A DNA stretch of 64,000 bases from Mycolicibacterium sphagni (GTDB lineage: Bacteria > Actinomycetota > Actinomycetes > Mycobacteriales > Mycobacteriaceae): contig NZ_NOZR01000005.1 in assembly GCF_002250655.1 (NCBI RefSeq), positions 1 through 64,000 of the forward strand. Direction: 5' to 3'. Position numbers and translations under genes: made by a program. The notes below the pieces were generated by a model. It ran no database searches. It was given only the letters and a program-made list of their open reading frames with translations, and was not told the DNA's origin. Positions 16,530 through 24,305 of the stretch are shown here, piece after piece (within the stretch, counting starts at the first letter, position 1; each line of letters opens with the position of its first letter).

Positions 16530-17744
16530 TTACTGAACCTTGTAGATCCAGATCAAGGTGGTTGTCAGCTCACCCTTGTCAGTCCACTGGTACTTACGGG
16601 CAACGCCCTGTCCGTTGTAGTTCTTGACCCAGTCCAGCAGGTCGGGACGGGTGATCTTGCCGGCGTCGATGCCCTTCAGCAGCACGGTGCCGAGGTCGTA
16701 GCCCTCGGTGCTGTAGGTGCCGGGCGCCTGGCCGAACTTCTTGGTGTACTCGTCGGCGAAGGTACCGGTGGCCGGGCCGCAGGGGCACGACAGGATGGCG
16801 TCCTTGGACGACTGGCCGGCCTGCTTGACGAACTCCGGATCCTTGGTGCCGTCGGCGCTGACGAACTTGCCGGTGTAGCCGCCGTCGCGCAGCTGCTGCA
16901 CGAACGGAGCCGCCTCGGCGTAGTAGCCGCTGTAGAACACCGAGTCCGGCGACTGTCCCTTGACCTGGGTGACCGCCGCCGAGAAGTCCTTGTCGCCCTT
17001 CTTGACCGAGATGTTGCAGGCCGAGTCCGCCACCGGGCCGAGGGTCTCACGGACCGCCTGCGCCAGGCCGGTGCCGTAGTCGGTGCTGTCGTCGACGACG
17101 CACACCTTCTTCTGTTGCAGCGTGTTCTTCAGGTAGTTGGCGACCGAGGGGCCCTGGACCCCGTCGTTGGCCAGGCCTCGGAAGAAGGTCTTCCAGCCCT
17201 GGTCGGAGAGCGTCACGTTGGTCGCAGACGCGGTGGCGGCGACCAGACCGGCCTGGTCGAAGACCGCGCCGGTGGCCTTGGTCTCGCCGGAGAACGCCGG
17301 GCCGACCAGGCCGATGGTGAACGCGTCGTTGACGATCTGCGGCGCGATAGCGGTGGCCTTCTGCGGGTCGCCCTCGGTGTCGAACGGCTTCAGCTGCACC
17401 TGGCACCCGGGATTGGCCGCATTGTGCTTGTCGATCGCGAGCTGCACGCCATCCTTGATGTTGATGCCCAGCGCGGCGTCGGGCCCGTTGAGCGCACCCG
17501 CCATCGCGATCGACACCGGCGGGCAGGTGGCCTTGCCGTCACCAGCAGGGTCCGCCGGGGTGGCACCCGCGTCCGACTTGACCTCGGCACCGTTCTGGTC
17601 GATCTGCACCTGCTCGACGATTTTCAGATCGGGCTGCGCCGAGTTCCCGCCATTCGGAGAGGACTGGTTACAGCCTGCGATTCCCAGCACCGCCAGCAGC
17701 GCCGAACTAGCGGCGATTGCGTTGCGTGTCGCGCGTCCGCGCAC
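16530..17744 (-). CDS. livK: branched-chain amino-acid ABC transporter substrate-binding lipoprotein
   Basis: A 404-residue periplasmic-binding protein of the Leu/Ile/Val receptor type (peripla_BP_6). N-terminal signal peptide with lipobox LGIAGC (Cys25) indicates an Lgt-modified lipoprotein anchored on the outside of the membrane. The core shows the family segments INIKDGVQLAIDKHN and FSGETKATGAVFDQAGLV. GTG start with GGAGG 6 nt upstream. First gene of the liv operon; between it and pdtaR lie 186 nt with a strong inverted repeat. A hairpin separates it from livH. Confidence 0.93.
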   Translation of the reverse strand: MRGRATRNAIAASSALLAVLGIAGCNQSSPNGGNSAQPDLKIVEQVQIDQNGAEVKSDAGATPADPAGDGKATCPPVSIAMAGALNGPDAALGINIKDGVQLAIDKHNAANPGCQVQLKPFDTEGDPQKATAIAPQIVNDAFTIGLVGPAFSGETKATGAVFDQAGLVAATASATNVTLSDQGWKTFFRGLANDGVQGPSVANYLKNTLQQKKVCVVDDSTDYGTGLAQAVRETLGPVADSACNISVKKGDKDFSAAVTQVKGQSPDSVFYSGYYAEAAPFVQQLRDGGYTGKFVSADGTKDPEFVKQAGQSSKDAILSCPCGPATGTFADEYTKKFGQAPGTYSTEGYDLGTVLLKGIDAGKITRPDLLDWVKNYNGQGVARKYQWTDKGELTTTLIWIYKVQ

Positions 17745-17786
17745 GTTTCACCTCCGGGTCAGTAGTTTCACGGCGCCGACATCACG

Positions 17787-17854
17787 GACCACGCTTCGGC
17801 CCGCCCTCGACACTGCGGTTGAACATAACCAACCCGTGGCCGAAGCGCGTGGTC
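17787..17854 (-). promoter_or_regulatory. structured leader in front of livK
   Basis: Arms 17787-17801 (GACCACGCTTCGGCC) and 17838-17854 (GGCCGAAGCGCGTGGTC) pair over 15 bp with a 2-nt bulge; the enclosed loop contains a second hairpin (minus strand GGUUGG-UUAUGU-UCAACC). A further small hairpin (17857-17871, GGCCA/TGGCC) precedes it in the transcript. The element lies between pdtaR and livK, so it is either the end of the pdtaR transcript or a regulatory 5' leader of the liv operon. A TATGCT hexamer (17875-17880, minus strand) is a possible -10. Confidence 0.5.
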
Positions 17855-17930
17855 TTGGCCAACGCCTGGCCGTGAGCATATTCCGTATCGCCACAAACGG
17901 CGCGGTCAGAGGAAACGGGTAGTTAACGGA

Positions 17931-18548
17931 TCAATTCGACGGTGAAGCGTCATTCGGCGTGTCGAGGGTCTCCAAGACGACTTCGGCGACACGCCGCATC
18001 GTGGTGCGCCGGTCCATTGCCGCGCGCTGAATCCACTTGAACGCTTCGGGCTCGGTCATGCCCTGGTTGGTCTGCAGCAGACCCTTGGCCCGTTCCACCA
18101 GCTTGCGGGTTTCCAGCCGGTCCGAGAGGTTGGCCACCTCGCGCTCGAGTTCGGCGATCTCGCTGAACCGGCTCACCGCGACCTCGATCGCCGGAATCAG
18201 ATCGCTGATCGAGAACGGCTTGACCAGGTAAGCCATCGCCCCGGCGTCGCGCGCCTTCTCCACCAGATCACGCTGACTGAACGCGGTCAGTACCACGATG
18301 GGCGCGATGCGCTTGCTGGCGATCTCGGCGGCCGCATCGATCCCGTCGCGGCGCGGCATCTTCACGTCCATGATCACCAGGTCCGGCTTCAGCTGTTCGG
18401 CCAGCTCGACAGCTTCCTGGCCGTCACCGGCCTCGCCGACTACTTCATATCCCTCGTCACGAAGCATCTCGGCCAGATCCATCCGGATCAACGCCTCGTC
18501 CTCGGCGATCAGCACCCGGCGGTGTATACGGTCTGGGGCGTCGGTCAT
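17931..18548 (-). CDS. pdtaR: ANTAR-domain response regulator PdtaR
   Basis: A 205-residue two-domain response regulator: receiver domain (residues 14-130; phospho-acceptor Asp in VIMDVKMPRRDG, Lys in LVKPFS) and a C-terminal ANTAR RNA-binding domain (about 145-200, LVERAKGLLQTNQGMTEPEAFKWIQRAAMDRRTTM). Identical length and order to Rv1626, which acts with the sensor kinase PdtaS and binds RNA to control antitermination or translation. Start at ATG 18548 (MTDAPDRIHRRVL); the longer frame is not supported by the family. Followed by the liv operon and a structured RNA element, a possible target. Confidence 0.96.
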   Translation of the reverse strand: MTDAPDRIHRRVLIAEDEALIRMDLAEMLRDEGYEVVGEAGDGQEAVELAEQLKPDLVIMDVKMPRRDGIDAAAEIASKRIAPIVVLTAFSQRDLVEKARDAGAMAYLVKPFSISDLIPAIEVAVSRFSEIAELEREVANLSDRLETRKLVERAKGLLQTNQGMTEPEAFKWIQRAAMDRRTTMRRVAEVVLETLDTPNDASPSN

Positions 18549-18662
18549 GGCCACATTGTTGCGTGGTCGGCGGCAAACAGCCACCTTGAGACCATCAACC
18601 CACCGCCCGGCGGTTGTGCTCCGGCGATCCACTATGGTGGAACACCGCTACAGCGGCGGCTG

Positions 18663-18739
18663 GCCCTCGTATCCCAACTGGCAGAGGAAACGGATTCAAA
18701 ACCCGTGCAGTGTGAGTTCGAATCTCACCGAGGGCACCA
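18663..18739 (+). tRNA. tRNA-Leu (anticodon CAA)
   Basis: Cloverleaf: acceptor GCCCTCG (18663-18669) with CGAGGGC (18729-18735), discriminator A, encoded CCA (18737-18739), T arm GTGAG-TTCGAAT-CTCAC, anticodon loop TTCAAAA with CAA at 18697-18699 (reads UUG). The variable region is only about 5 nt, whereas leucine tRNAs normally have a long variable arm, and the last anticodon-stem pair is an A-C mismatch (18694/18702). I believe the actinobacterial tRNA-Leu(CAA) is of this short form, but this rests on memory. Confidence 0.85.
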
Positions 18740-18861
18740 GAAAGACGAGTAAAGAGGCTAATGGCCCGAGCGACCCGGTAAGCAGATCCGCGCCAGGAAG
18801 CATCACCCCCGTCCACCGCCTGTCGGACAGGGTCAGTGCATCCGCAATCTGAATGCGCGCG

Positions 18862-19392
18862 TTACCCTCCGGCGGCCTGCTGCTCAGTCAGCTCGCCTTG
18901 TTCCTCGTCCTGCATGGCCTGCTGCTCGCCCTGCTCCTCTTGGTCCTCGGCTTCTTGCTCGGCCTCCTGGTCCTCCTGCTCGGTTTCCAGTTCGCTCTGC
19001 AGCGCCTGCTGCTCGTCGTCACTCTCCTGCTGCTGCTCTTCTTCTTGCTGGGCGGCCTCGGCAAGGGAGTCGTCGTCATCGGTGTCGTCCGGGACCGCCT
19101 GGTCGTCGGGGGGAACCGCTGAGGACGCATCCTGGGCGGCAGGCGGTGGCGCACCGGGAACAGGGGTCGGCGGGTCGTTGGGCACGATCGGTGTGTCGGC
19201 GGGCGCGTCGATCGACCGCAGCGTCCCGGATGCGACGGTGACCTCATTTTCACCCGGCGCTAGTACGTGGACGAACGCCAGCAGGGCGATGATGGCCGCC
19301 GCGGCCAGAACCGCTCGCGCCAACCGCCCAACGACATCACGAACACTTCGTTGTCCCCCGGCATTTGTTTGTCCCCCGACAATTCTGGACAT
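18862..19392 (-). CDS. membrane-anchored protein with Glu/Gln-rich acidic tail
   Basis: A 176-residue protein: a basic N-terminus, one membrane span (about residues 26-46), a Pro/Ala-rich linker and, from about residue 105, a nearly uninterrupted Asp/Glu/Gln tail ending QQAAGG. The tail is extremely acidic and probably helical or coiled. The span is N-in, so the tail would face the cell wall. No family recognised. The opposite strand has an open frame too, but it is Ser/Cys-rich low complexity and unlikely. Real gene status is moderately sure. Confidence 0.5.
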   Translation of the reverse strand: MSRIVGGQTNAGGQRSVRDVVGRLARAVLAAAAIIALLAFVHVLAPGENEVTVASGTLRSIDAPADTPIVPNDPPTPVPGAPPPAAQDASSAVPPDDQAVPDDTDDDDSLAEAAQQEEEQQQESDDEQQALQSELETEQEDQEAEQEAEDQEEQGEQQAMQDEEQGELTEQQAAGG

Positions 19393-19688
19393 AGTTCACA
19401 CGGTGCGGCGCCTTGCTAAGCCGCCGACCAGATTGCGCTATGCCGGTGCTATGAATCGTCAGGACGACCGGGCCACGCTGGCGCACCATTGGCACGGGGT
19501 TTCGACCTGGACAGCGACGGCCACAGTCGCGATGCGACGTTGCCGAAATTTCGCGCGCTGCCTTGATGAGCGTGCAAAGCCGGCTACGCAGGAAACGCAG
19601 CTCAGAAATCGCCAACTTGGATCATGTTGCAGGCCAACGCAAATCGTATGAAGGATTGCATTCGAGAACTCAGCCCACCGCCGCCGGA
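19393..19688. other. 296-bp gap without recognised gene
   Basis: Lies between two minus-strand genes. I see no convincing ORF, RNA or repeat; it presumably holds the promoter of the acidic-tail protein gene. Confidence 0.4.
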
Positions 19689-20177
19689 CTAGCCGGTGTC
19701 GCAGCTCGAACGGCCCTGGTCGTCAGGGCCACGATTGATAGAAATTTCTCCCTGCTTAATGTTCACAATGATGGATTGCTTGTCGTCGGCCCAGTCCCAC
19801 ATTGTGTATCCGTCCTGGGCGTTGATTTGCTGACTGCACCAAGGCAAGCCGTCGTAGTCCTTGAAAAGTGGTAACTGCTCGCGCAGGCTCTGGACTGTGT
19901 ACTCGTAGGTGGCAGGCGTGGTCCAGGTCTCAAGGCTAGCTATCTTGGCGCAGCACTCAGGCACAGTGCCCGGCGGGAGTGTGACATTGATCAACTGTGA
20001 TCGCACACCAGTGTCGGGGTTCTCCGGCGCTGAGGGTGGTTGCGCGGCAGGACTTTCCGGCGATGTTGGCGCGACGGTGACCGCGTTCGTCACGCCTGGT
20101 GGTCTGGCGCCCCCGCACGATGCGGTGAGTACCGCTGCGAGCGCAATGGCCAGGGCCACTCCCCTGGTGTTCGACAT
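19689..20177 (-). CDS. putative secreted lipoprotein, unknown function
   Basis: A 162-residue protein starting MSNTRGVALAIALAAVLTASCGG: signal peptide with lipobox LTASC (Cys21), so an Lgt substrate. A Pro/Ser-rich linker follows, then a compact domain with four Cys (PECCAKIAS, GLPWCSQQ, SSCDTG) and several Trp/Tyr. Mycobacterial lipoproteins of this size are often poorly characterised; no domain recognised. A longer in-frame start at 20255 would bury the signal peptide and is rejected. Confidence 0.7.
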   Translation of the reverse strand: MSNTRGVALAIALAAVLTASCGGARPPGVTNAVTVAPTSPESPAAQPPSAPENPDTGVRSQLINVTLPPGTVPECCAKIASLETWTTPATYEYTVQSLREQLPLFKDYDGLPWCSQQINAQDGYTMWDWADDKQSIIVNIKQGEISINRGPDDQGRSSCDTG

Positions 20178-20326
20178 GAGTAGGGAGTATGCCGTGGCCG
20201 GAGGACCGCATGGCGCATACAACAAGGAGCCGGGCGGGGCTGTCGACGGCCCCACGATCCTCGCGCCGCTTGTTGGATCAGTCGGCGACTCGGTGCCGAG
20301 CTGGATGGCTGCCGAACTTATCTGCC

Positions 20327-20845
20327 CTAGCTGCCCTGCAGCCGGTGGACCGCGGCCTCGAACTCCGCGTCGGTTAGGGCGCCGCTCCTGTGTAGGTCGT
20401 CAAGCTTGACGAGCGCGTCGAGTTGATCAGGGTCGGGGTCGGGGGCCGAAGTGGGTCGGGTCGCCGTAGTGCCGGCGAGCCGCGCTTCGGCGTCGCGTAC
20501 GGCTTGCTGGTTGGCCTGGTCCACCTGGCTCTGGCTCAGCTGGCGGGCGCGTTGCTGCTCGGCTCTGAGCGCGTCCTCGTCGAGTTCGATCTTGTCGCGG
20601 TCGCGCGGGTCGTAGCGGACCGGAACGATGTCGCCCACGGTGAACGTGAGATCCGTACCGCCCATACCTCCGATTCGGCGCACGACGTCAGCCGTCGTGT
20701 CGTCGTCGAAATGCACCCGCATCCCCACGTCGTAGGTGAAACCCGTCCCCCAGTTCGCGCGCATTCCACCCTGGTACAGCTCGACGGACGTGACGACCGC
20801 CTTCGCCTCGGCAGTCTCCTGCGACAGCTTGTGTTTTCCGAACAC
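20327..20845 (-). CDS. SHOCT-domain protein
   Basis: A cytosolic protein of about 172 residues. The last 30 residues (LDALVKLDDLHRSGALTDAEFEAAVHRL) are a clear SHOCT domain, a short C-terminal oligomerisation module. The N-terminal two thirds form a beta-rich domain (TYDVGMRVHFDDDTTADVVRR...GDIVPVRYDPRDRDKIELD), a repeated theme in mycobacterial SHOCT proteins. The start is uncertain: GTG 20845 (giving MFGKHKLSQ) fits homologues in memory; ATG 20899 is in frame upstream. No operon partner. Confidence 0.65.
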   Translation of the reverse strand: MFGKHKLSQETAEAKAVVTSVELYQGGMRANWGTGFTYDVGMRVHFDDDTTADVVRRIGGMGGTDLTFTVGDIVPVRYDPRDRDKIELDEDALRAEQQRARQLSQSQVDQANQQAVRDAEARLAGTTATRPTSAPDPDPDQLDALVKLDDLHRSGALTDAEFEAAVHRLQGS

Positions 20846-21225
20846 CGGAACCCCACATTCATCGTTGTGATCTGAGCGGAGATGCCGAGATGATCCCATC
20901 CAGCAGCGAACACTGCCACCGCACCACTCGACCAGACCACTAGGTCCCGTCTGCCTTCGTGACGAAACCCGCCTCCGGCAAAACAACGTGGCTAGGCCCA
21001 GCAACGGCAACCTCCCCCAGCGCCTGACATCAGCCTCAGCCGGACGACGGCCCCCATGAAGTCTCATGCGCCACACCAGGTACACAAAAGCCTCGAAGGC
21101 ATTGTGCTGTAACAGTTTTAATGTGCGAGCGGCGTACCACACGCACAGTTTCGGTACAGACCGATTTATTCTTAACGTCGATAATCCAGTTACTAACTGA
21201 GTGTTTTCGGTAGCATCACCTGGTC
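20846..21225. other. 380-bp divergent intergenic region
   Basis: No gene recognised. The right end is AT-rich for this genome (for example TTTATTCTTAACG near 21164) and carries TAGCAT (21211-21216) 9 nt before the next start, a probable -10. An open frame on the minus strand exists, but its Arg/Cys/Trp-rich composition looks non-coding. Confidence 0.5.
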
Positions 21226-21513
21226 ATGGGTGAATTACGTCCGTCCGGGTGGTATCCCGACCAGGATGACCGGCCACTTCACGCCCGCCGTGCGGCCCGC
21301 CGACAGTCCAAAAAGGCGCGCCCCTGGGGCATTGCCGGGCTGATCGTGTGCGCGGTGATCATCGCCTGGGTCGCATGGGCGTGCGCGTCCTCGTACAGCC
21401 CTTACCAAAGCGAGTGCAGAAGCTCCTTGACCTTCGGCACCGGGAAACAAGGCAAGGATCTTGATGACCTGGTGAAGATATGTGTCGACCTCAACGAGCG
21501 CGGAACGAAGTGA
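21226..21513 (+). CDS. small single-span membrane protein
   Basis: A 95-residue protein with an N-terminal SGWYPDQD motif that resembles the DUF2510 signature (GWYPDP) of actinobacterial membrane proteins, a basic stretch (RRAARRQSKKAR), one membrane span (about 35-53) and a short outside domain with two Cys. TAGCAT lies 9 nt upstream, so the transcript would have almost no leader. Function unknown. Confidence 0.65.
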   Translation: MGELRPSGWYPDQDDRPLHARRAARRQSKKARPWGIAGLIVCAVIIAWVAWACASSYSPYQSECRSSLTFGTGKQGKDLDDLVKICVDLNERGTK

Positions 21514-21540
21514 TGCTGTCCGCGACCCCGGTCGGGCAGA

Positions 21541-22317
21541 ATGCTCCTCATCAACGTCACCTTGATCGCCCTGAGCACCACGGCCGCGATTTTCATCGCG
21601 GCCGCACTACGTCTTCGGGGTCGCTTGGGGATGTTGATGCTCTCCGCGGGTTTGTTCAGTGTTGTGGCAATTCTGGCTGTCACGGTCAATTCCCAGTGGA
21701 TGACAGCTCTCGACACGTCCGTCTGGAATTGGTTCGATGCTCACCGGTCATACAAGTGGCAACGCGATTCAAATGGACTCTTCGACGACATCGGCAACCC
21801 GCTCTACGTCGCGATCGCGGGCCTCGTGAGCGGAACAATCCTGGCGGTGCGGGCGCGGTCGGCTAGGCGGGTTGTTGTGGTGACCGGAGCAGTGGGCGCC
21901 GGCGCCGCAATCGAGCAGGCGCTCAAGGCACTGGCCGAACGCACACCCGAAAATCTGTTGAAGTTGCACGACGGGCCGGTGGTCGGCTGGTCGCCGCTCG
22001 ACTATGCCCATACGTTCCCATCCGGCCATGTCACAGGCGCTGCCACCCTCCTCGGGATGATCGCGGTGTGCCTCGGTAAAGGACGAAGCCGCACGGTCGC
22101 GGCGGCGTTGTCGGTCCCGGTCGTTGCCGGTGTTCTCTTCGTCGCCTGGCTTGCGCTCTACGTGCGCGCACACATTTTCGGCGATGTCATCGGAGGGATG
22201 GTCCTCGGCGGCGCACTTGTGGCCGCGGGCGCTGCCGCCTTAATGCCGACCACCCGAAAAACCCTCGGCTCGCCTGACAAACGCCAGATCCCGCACGCGC
22301 AAACCCGTACAGTGTGA
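21541..22317 (+). CDS. PAP2-family phosphatase, integral membrane
   Basis: A 258-residue type 2 phosphatidic acid phosphatase. The three catalytic motifs are present: KALAERTP (KX6RP-like), FPSGH (PSGH, His as acid) and RAHIFGDVIGG (RX5HX3D-like; the nucleophile His here is in RAHIFGD). Six membrane spans. Such enzymes dephosphorylate lipid phosphates such as phosphatidic acid or undecaprenyl pyrophosphate on the outer face. The substrate is unknown. It follows the small membrane protein by 27 nt. Confidence 0.85.
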   Translation: MLLINVTLIALSTTAAIFIAAALRLRGRLGMLMLSAGLFSVVAILAVTVNSQWMTALDTSVWNWFDAHRSYKWQRDSNGLFDDIGNPLYVAIAGLVSGTILAVRARSARRVVVVTGAVGAGAAIEQALKALAERTPENLLKLHDGPVVGWSPLDYAHTFPSGHVTGAATLLGMIAVCLGKGRSRTVAAALSVPVVAGVLFVAWLALYVRAHIFGDVIGGMVLGGALVAAGAAALMPTTRKTLGSPDKRQIPHAQTRTV

Positions 22318-22352
22318 GTGCTATTCACGACGGCCCCACGAGCGGAGTGTTG

Positions 22353-22712
22353 ATGAGCATCGCGTGTTCTATGCGTCACGCAGCGGCCGTCGGTCTGGCC
22401 GCCGGCGCTCTCGTTCTCGGCGTCGCCGGCACCGCCGCGGCCGACCCACCACCGAACTGCACATCGGCCGACATGGCCGGCATCCAGTCCGGCGTCGGAT
22501 TCTCGATGTCGGGCTACCTGTTCACCCATCCCGACGTGAACGCATTCTTCACGAGCCTGCAGGGCCTGCCGAGGGATCAGATCCGCCAGAAGGTGCAGGA
22601 ATATCTGGCCGCCAACCCGCAGGTGAGCGACGACATCGCGGCAATTCGCCAGCCCAACAAGGACTTCCGGAGCCGGTGCGACGTGTCGGGCTCAGGCCCG
22701 GTAGGCGGCTAG
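22353..22712 (+). CDS. secreted haem-binding (MHB-domain) protein
   Basis: A haemophore-like protein (about 119 residues) with a signal peptide ending AGTAAA|DPPPN and a single MHB (mycobacterial haem-binding) domain: CTSADMAGIQSGVGFSMSGY then YLFTHPDVNAFF. The Tyr and His spaced four apart in YLFTH match the haem-coordinating Tyr59/His63 pair of Rv0203. Two Cys probably form a disulfide. The start is taken at ATG 22353, preceded by GGAG; an earlier GTG at 22314 overlaps the PAP2 stop. It converges on the haem oxygenase gene with a 21-nt overlap of coding ends, suggesting a joint role in haem iron acquisition. Confidence 0.85.
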   Translation: MSIACSMRHAAAVGLAAGALVLGVAGTAAADPPPNCTSADMAGIQSGVGFSMSGYLFTHPDVNAFFTSLQGLPRDQIRQKVQEYLAANPQVSDDIAAIRQPNKDFRSRCDVSGSGPVGG

Positions 22713-23333
22713 ATTCTCGCCGAGCTCCGTCAAAAGAGCCTGGTTCAACCGGAACGCCACCTTCACCTCGTCGACCACCCGGTCGATCTCGGCGGCGGCC
22801 AGTCCGAGGCCGTCGAGCCGCGCTCGGTACTCGTCCTTGTAAGGCTTGGCGCGCAGTGGGAACTCATAGAACGCCAACCCTGCGCCTCCCAGATCAAAGG
22901 TTCGGTCGAGGATCCGGCCGATCGCCTGGCCGCCCGACAGGTCACCGAGGTAACGGGTGTAGTGATGCGCGAGAAGGTCACCGCCCCAAGAAAACCCGGC
23001 GACCCGGTCCCGATAGGTCGCCGCAGCGGCCGAGTCGACTTCTCGGCCGATGCCAGGCGCCCAATGGTCGAGATCGGCATCGATCGCTGAAAGCCGCTCG
23101 AGGGCGGGGTCGTACACGGCTGCGACCAGCGGGTCATCACGTCGCGCGCGGACGGCGTCCTCGATTGCGGCATAGACCAGTCTTAGCCGCTGCAGGTAGT
23201 CGACGTACCCCTGAGCGTTGACATTGCCGCCGAGCAGCTCGGCGACGAACGGCGACCGCTCGGCGGCGTCGTGGTCGGCGGCCGACCCGTCCCGCATCGC
23301 GACGGACAACGAGGTGGCGCTAAGCGATGACAC
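22692..23333 (-). CDS. biliverdin-producing haem oxygenase
   Basis: A 213-residue canonical haem oxygenase (HmuO/HO-1 type), cleaving haem to biliverdin, CO and Fe2+ with electrons from a reductase. The proximal His is in SAADHDAAE, and the distal helix YLGDLSGGQAIG carries the Gly-rich motif that contacts haem. This is different from the MhuD (IsdG-type) enzyme of M. tuberculosis. Start at GTG 23333 is supported by TACAGT 6 nt upstream (leaderless). Tail-to-tail with the haem-binding protein gene. Confidence 0.93.
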   Translation of the reverse strand: MSSLSATSLSVAMRDGSAADHDAAERSPFVAELLGGNVNAQGYVDYLQRLRLVYAAIEDAVRARRDDPLVAAVYDPALERLSAIDADLDHWAPGIGREVDSAAAATYRDRVAGFSWGGDLLAHHYTRYLGDLSGGQAIGRILDRTFDLGGAGLAFYEFPLRAKPYKDEYRARLDGLGLAAAEIDRVVDEVKVAFRLNQALLTELGENLAAYRA

Positions 23334-23339
23334 GCCGCG

Positions 23340-23345
23340 ACTGTA
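23340..23345 (-). promoter_or_regulatory. -10 hexamer TACAGT for leaderless haem oxygenase
   Basis: TACAGT, 6 nt (CGCGGC), GTG on the minus strand. No clear iron-box or -35 recognised. Confidence 0.45.
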
Positions 23346-23476
23346 TCGCCGCGGCACGCCATCGCGCCGGTTCGGCGAGAACGAGTTGCCCGCCGGGCGT
23401 CACCACCTTCTCTGCGGGTGACGGCACCACAGTCGTGGTCGTCGTGGCTGGCCTAGGCGAACACCTGGGCGGGGAT

Positions 23477-24274
23477 TCAGTACAGGTCGATGCGACGGTC
23501 GGAGAACAGGTCCACCAGTTCGGTCAACGTCTTGTCGTGCGTGGCGGACAGGTCGACGTCGGCCATCGCCAAGCCGGCTCCCGTGCCTGCCTCGGCGATC
23601 ACCCACCCGTCCGGATCGACGATCACGGTCCCCTCGGTCCACGGCTGGTCGCGCTCGACGCCGGCCCGGTCGCAGACCGCGATGACGACCCGGTTGATCC
23701 GGGCGGTGGACATCGCGGTGATCACTTCGCCGGGCCGCTCCCCCTCCGGCCGCGGGAACAGGGGCCAGTTGACCGGGGCCACGATCAGCTCCGCGCCGTC
23801 CAGCGCCACCCGACGGGTCACCTCACCGAACTCGAGGTCGTAGCAGACCATCACCGCGATCGCGCCGTGCCTCGTCTTCAGCACCGACGGCAGCGCGGCG
23901 CCGGGGGTGAAGATCAGCTTTTCCCGGTCCCACAGGTGGGTCTTGCGGTAGGTGGCGATCATGCCGTCGGCGTCCAGGACCGCCGCGCTGTTGTAGAGCA
24001 AGCCGTCGTCGCCGAGCTCGCAGAACCCCCCGACGACGATCGCCCCGCCGGCGGCCGACCGCCAAGCGTCGAACGCCGGGCCGCCCGGGCTCAGCGCCGC
24101 CGAGCGGGCTTCGTCGGCATCGGCGAACATATAGCCGGAGGTGGCCAATTCGGGCAGCACCACGACGTCGGCGCCCTGCGCGACGGCGTCGGCAATCGCA
24201 CCTGCCGTCAACTCAAGGTTGGCGGACACCGCCCCGATGGTGGGGTCGATCTGAGCACAGGCGATGCGGGTCAC
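23477..24274 (-). CDS. carbon-nitrogen hydrolase (nitrilase superfamily)
   Basis: A 265-residue amidase of the nitrilase superfamily with the Glu-Lys-Cys triad: E in LPELATSGYMF (about 42), K in YRKTHLWD (about 111) and C in VCYDLEFGE (about 145). Such enzymes hydrolyse C-N bonds; branches include omega-amidase, N-carbamoylputrescine amidase and beta-ureidopropionase. The neighbours (PucR regulator 31 nt upstream in the same direction, permease and ureohydrolase divergent) suggest a carbamoyl or amide intermediate of nitrogen-compound breakdown, an inference. Confidence 0.87.
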   Translation of the reverse strand: MTRIACAQIDPTIGAVSANLELTAGAIADAVAQGADVVVLPELATSGYMFADADEARSAALSPGGPAFDAWRSAAGGAIVVGGFCELGDDGLLYNSAAVLDADGMIATYRKTHLWDREKLIFTPGAALPSVLKTRHGAIAVMVCYDLEFGEVTRRVALDGAELIVAPVNWPLFPRPEGERPGEVITAMSTARINRVVIAVCDRAGVERDQPWTEGTVIVDPDGWVIAEAGTGAGLAMADVDLSATHDKTLTELVDLFSDRRIDLY

Positions 24275-24305
24275 TACTGCAGGCTAGCCCGGCCGACCCG
24301 TCCGA

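Noticed and set aside
18663..18739. Prophage or island attachment site at the tRNA
   Set aside because: No integrase and no second copy of the tRNA 3' end found by eye within the window.
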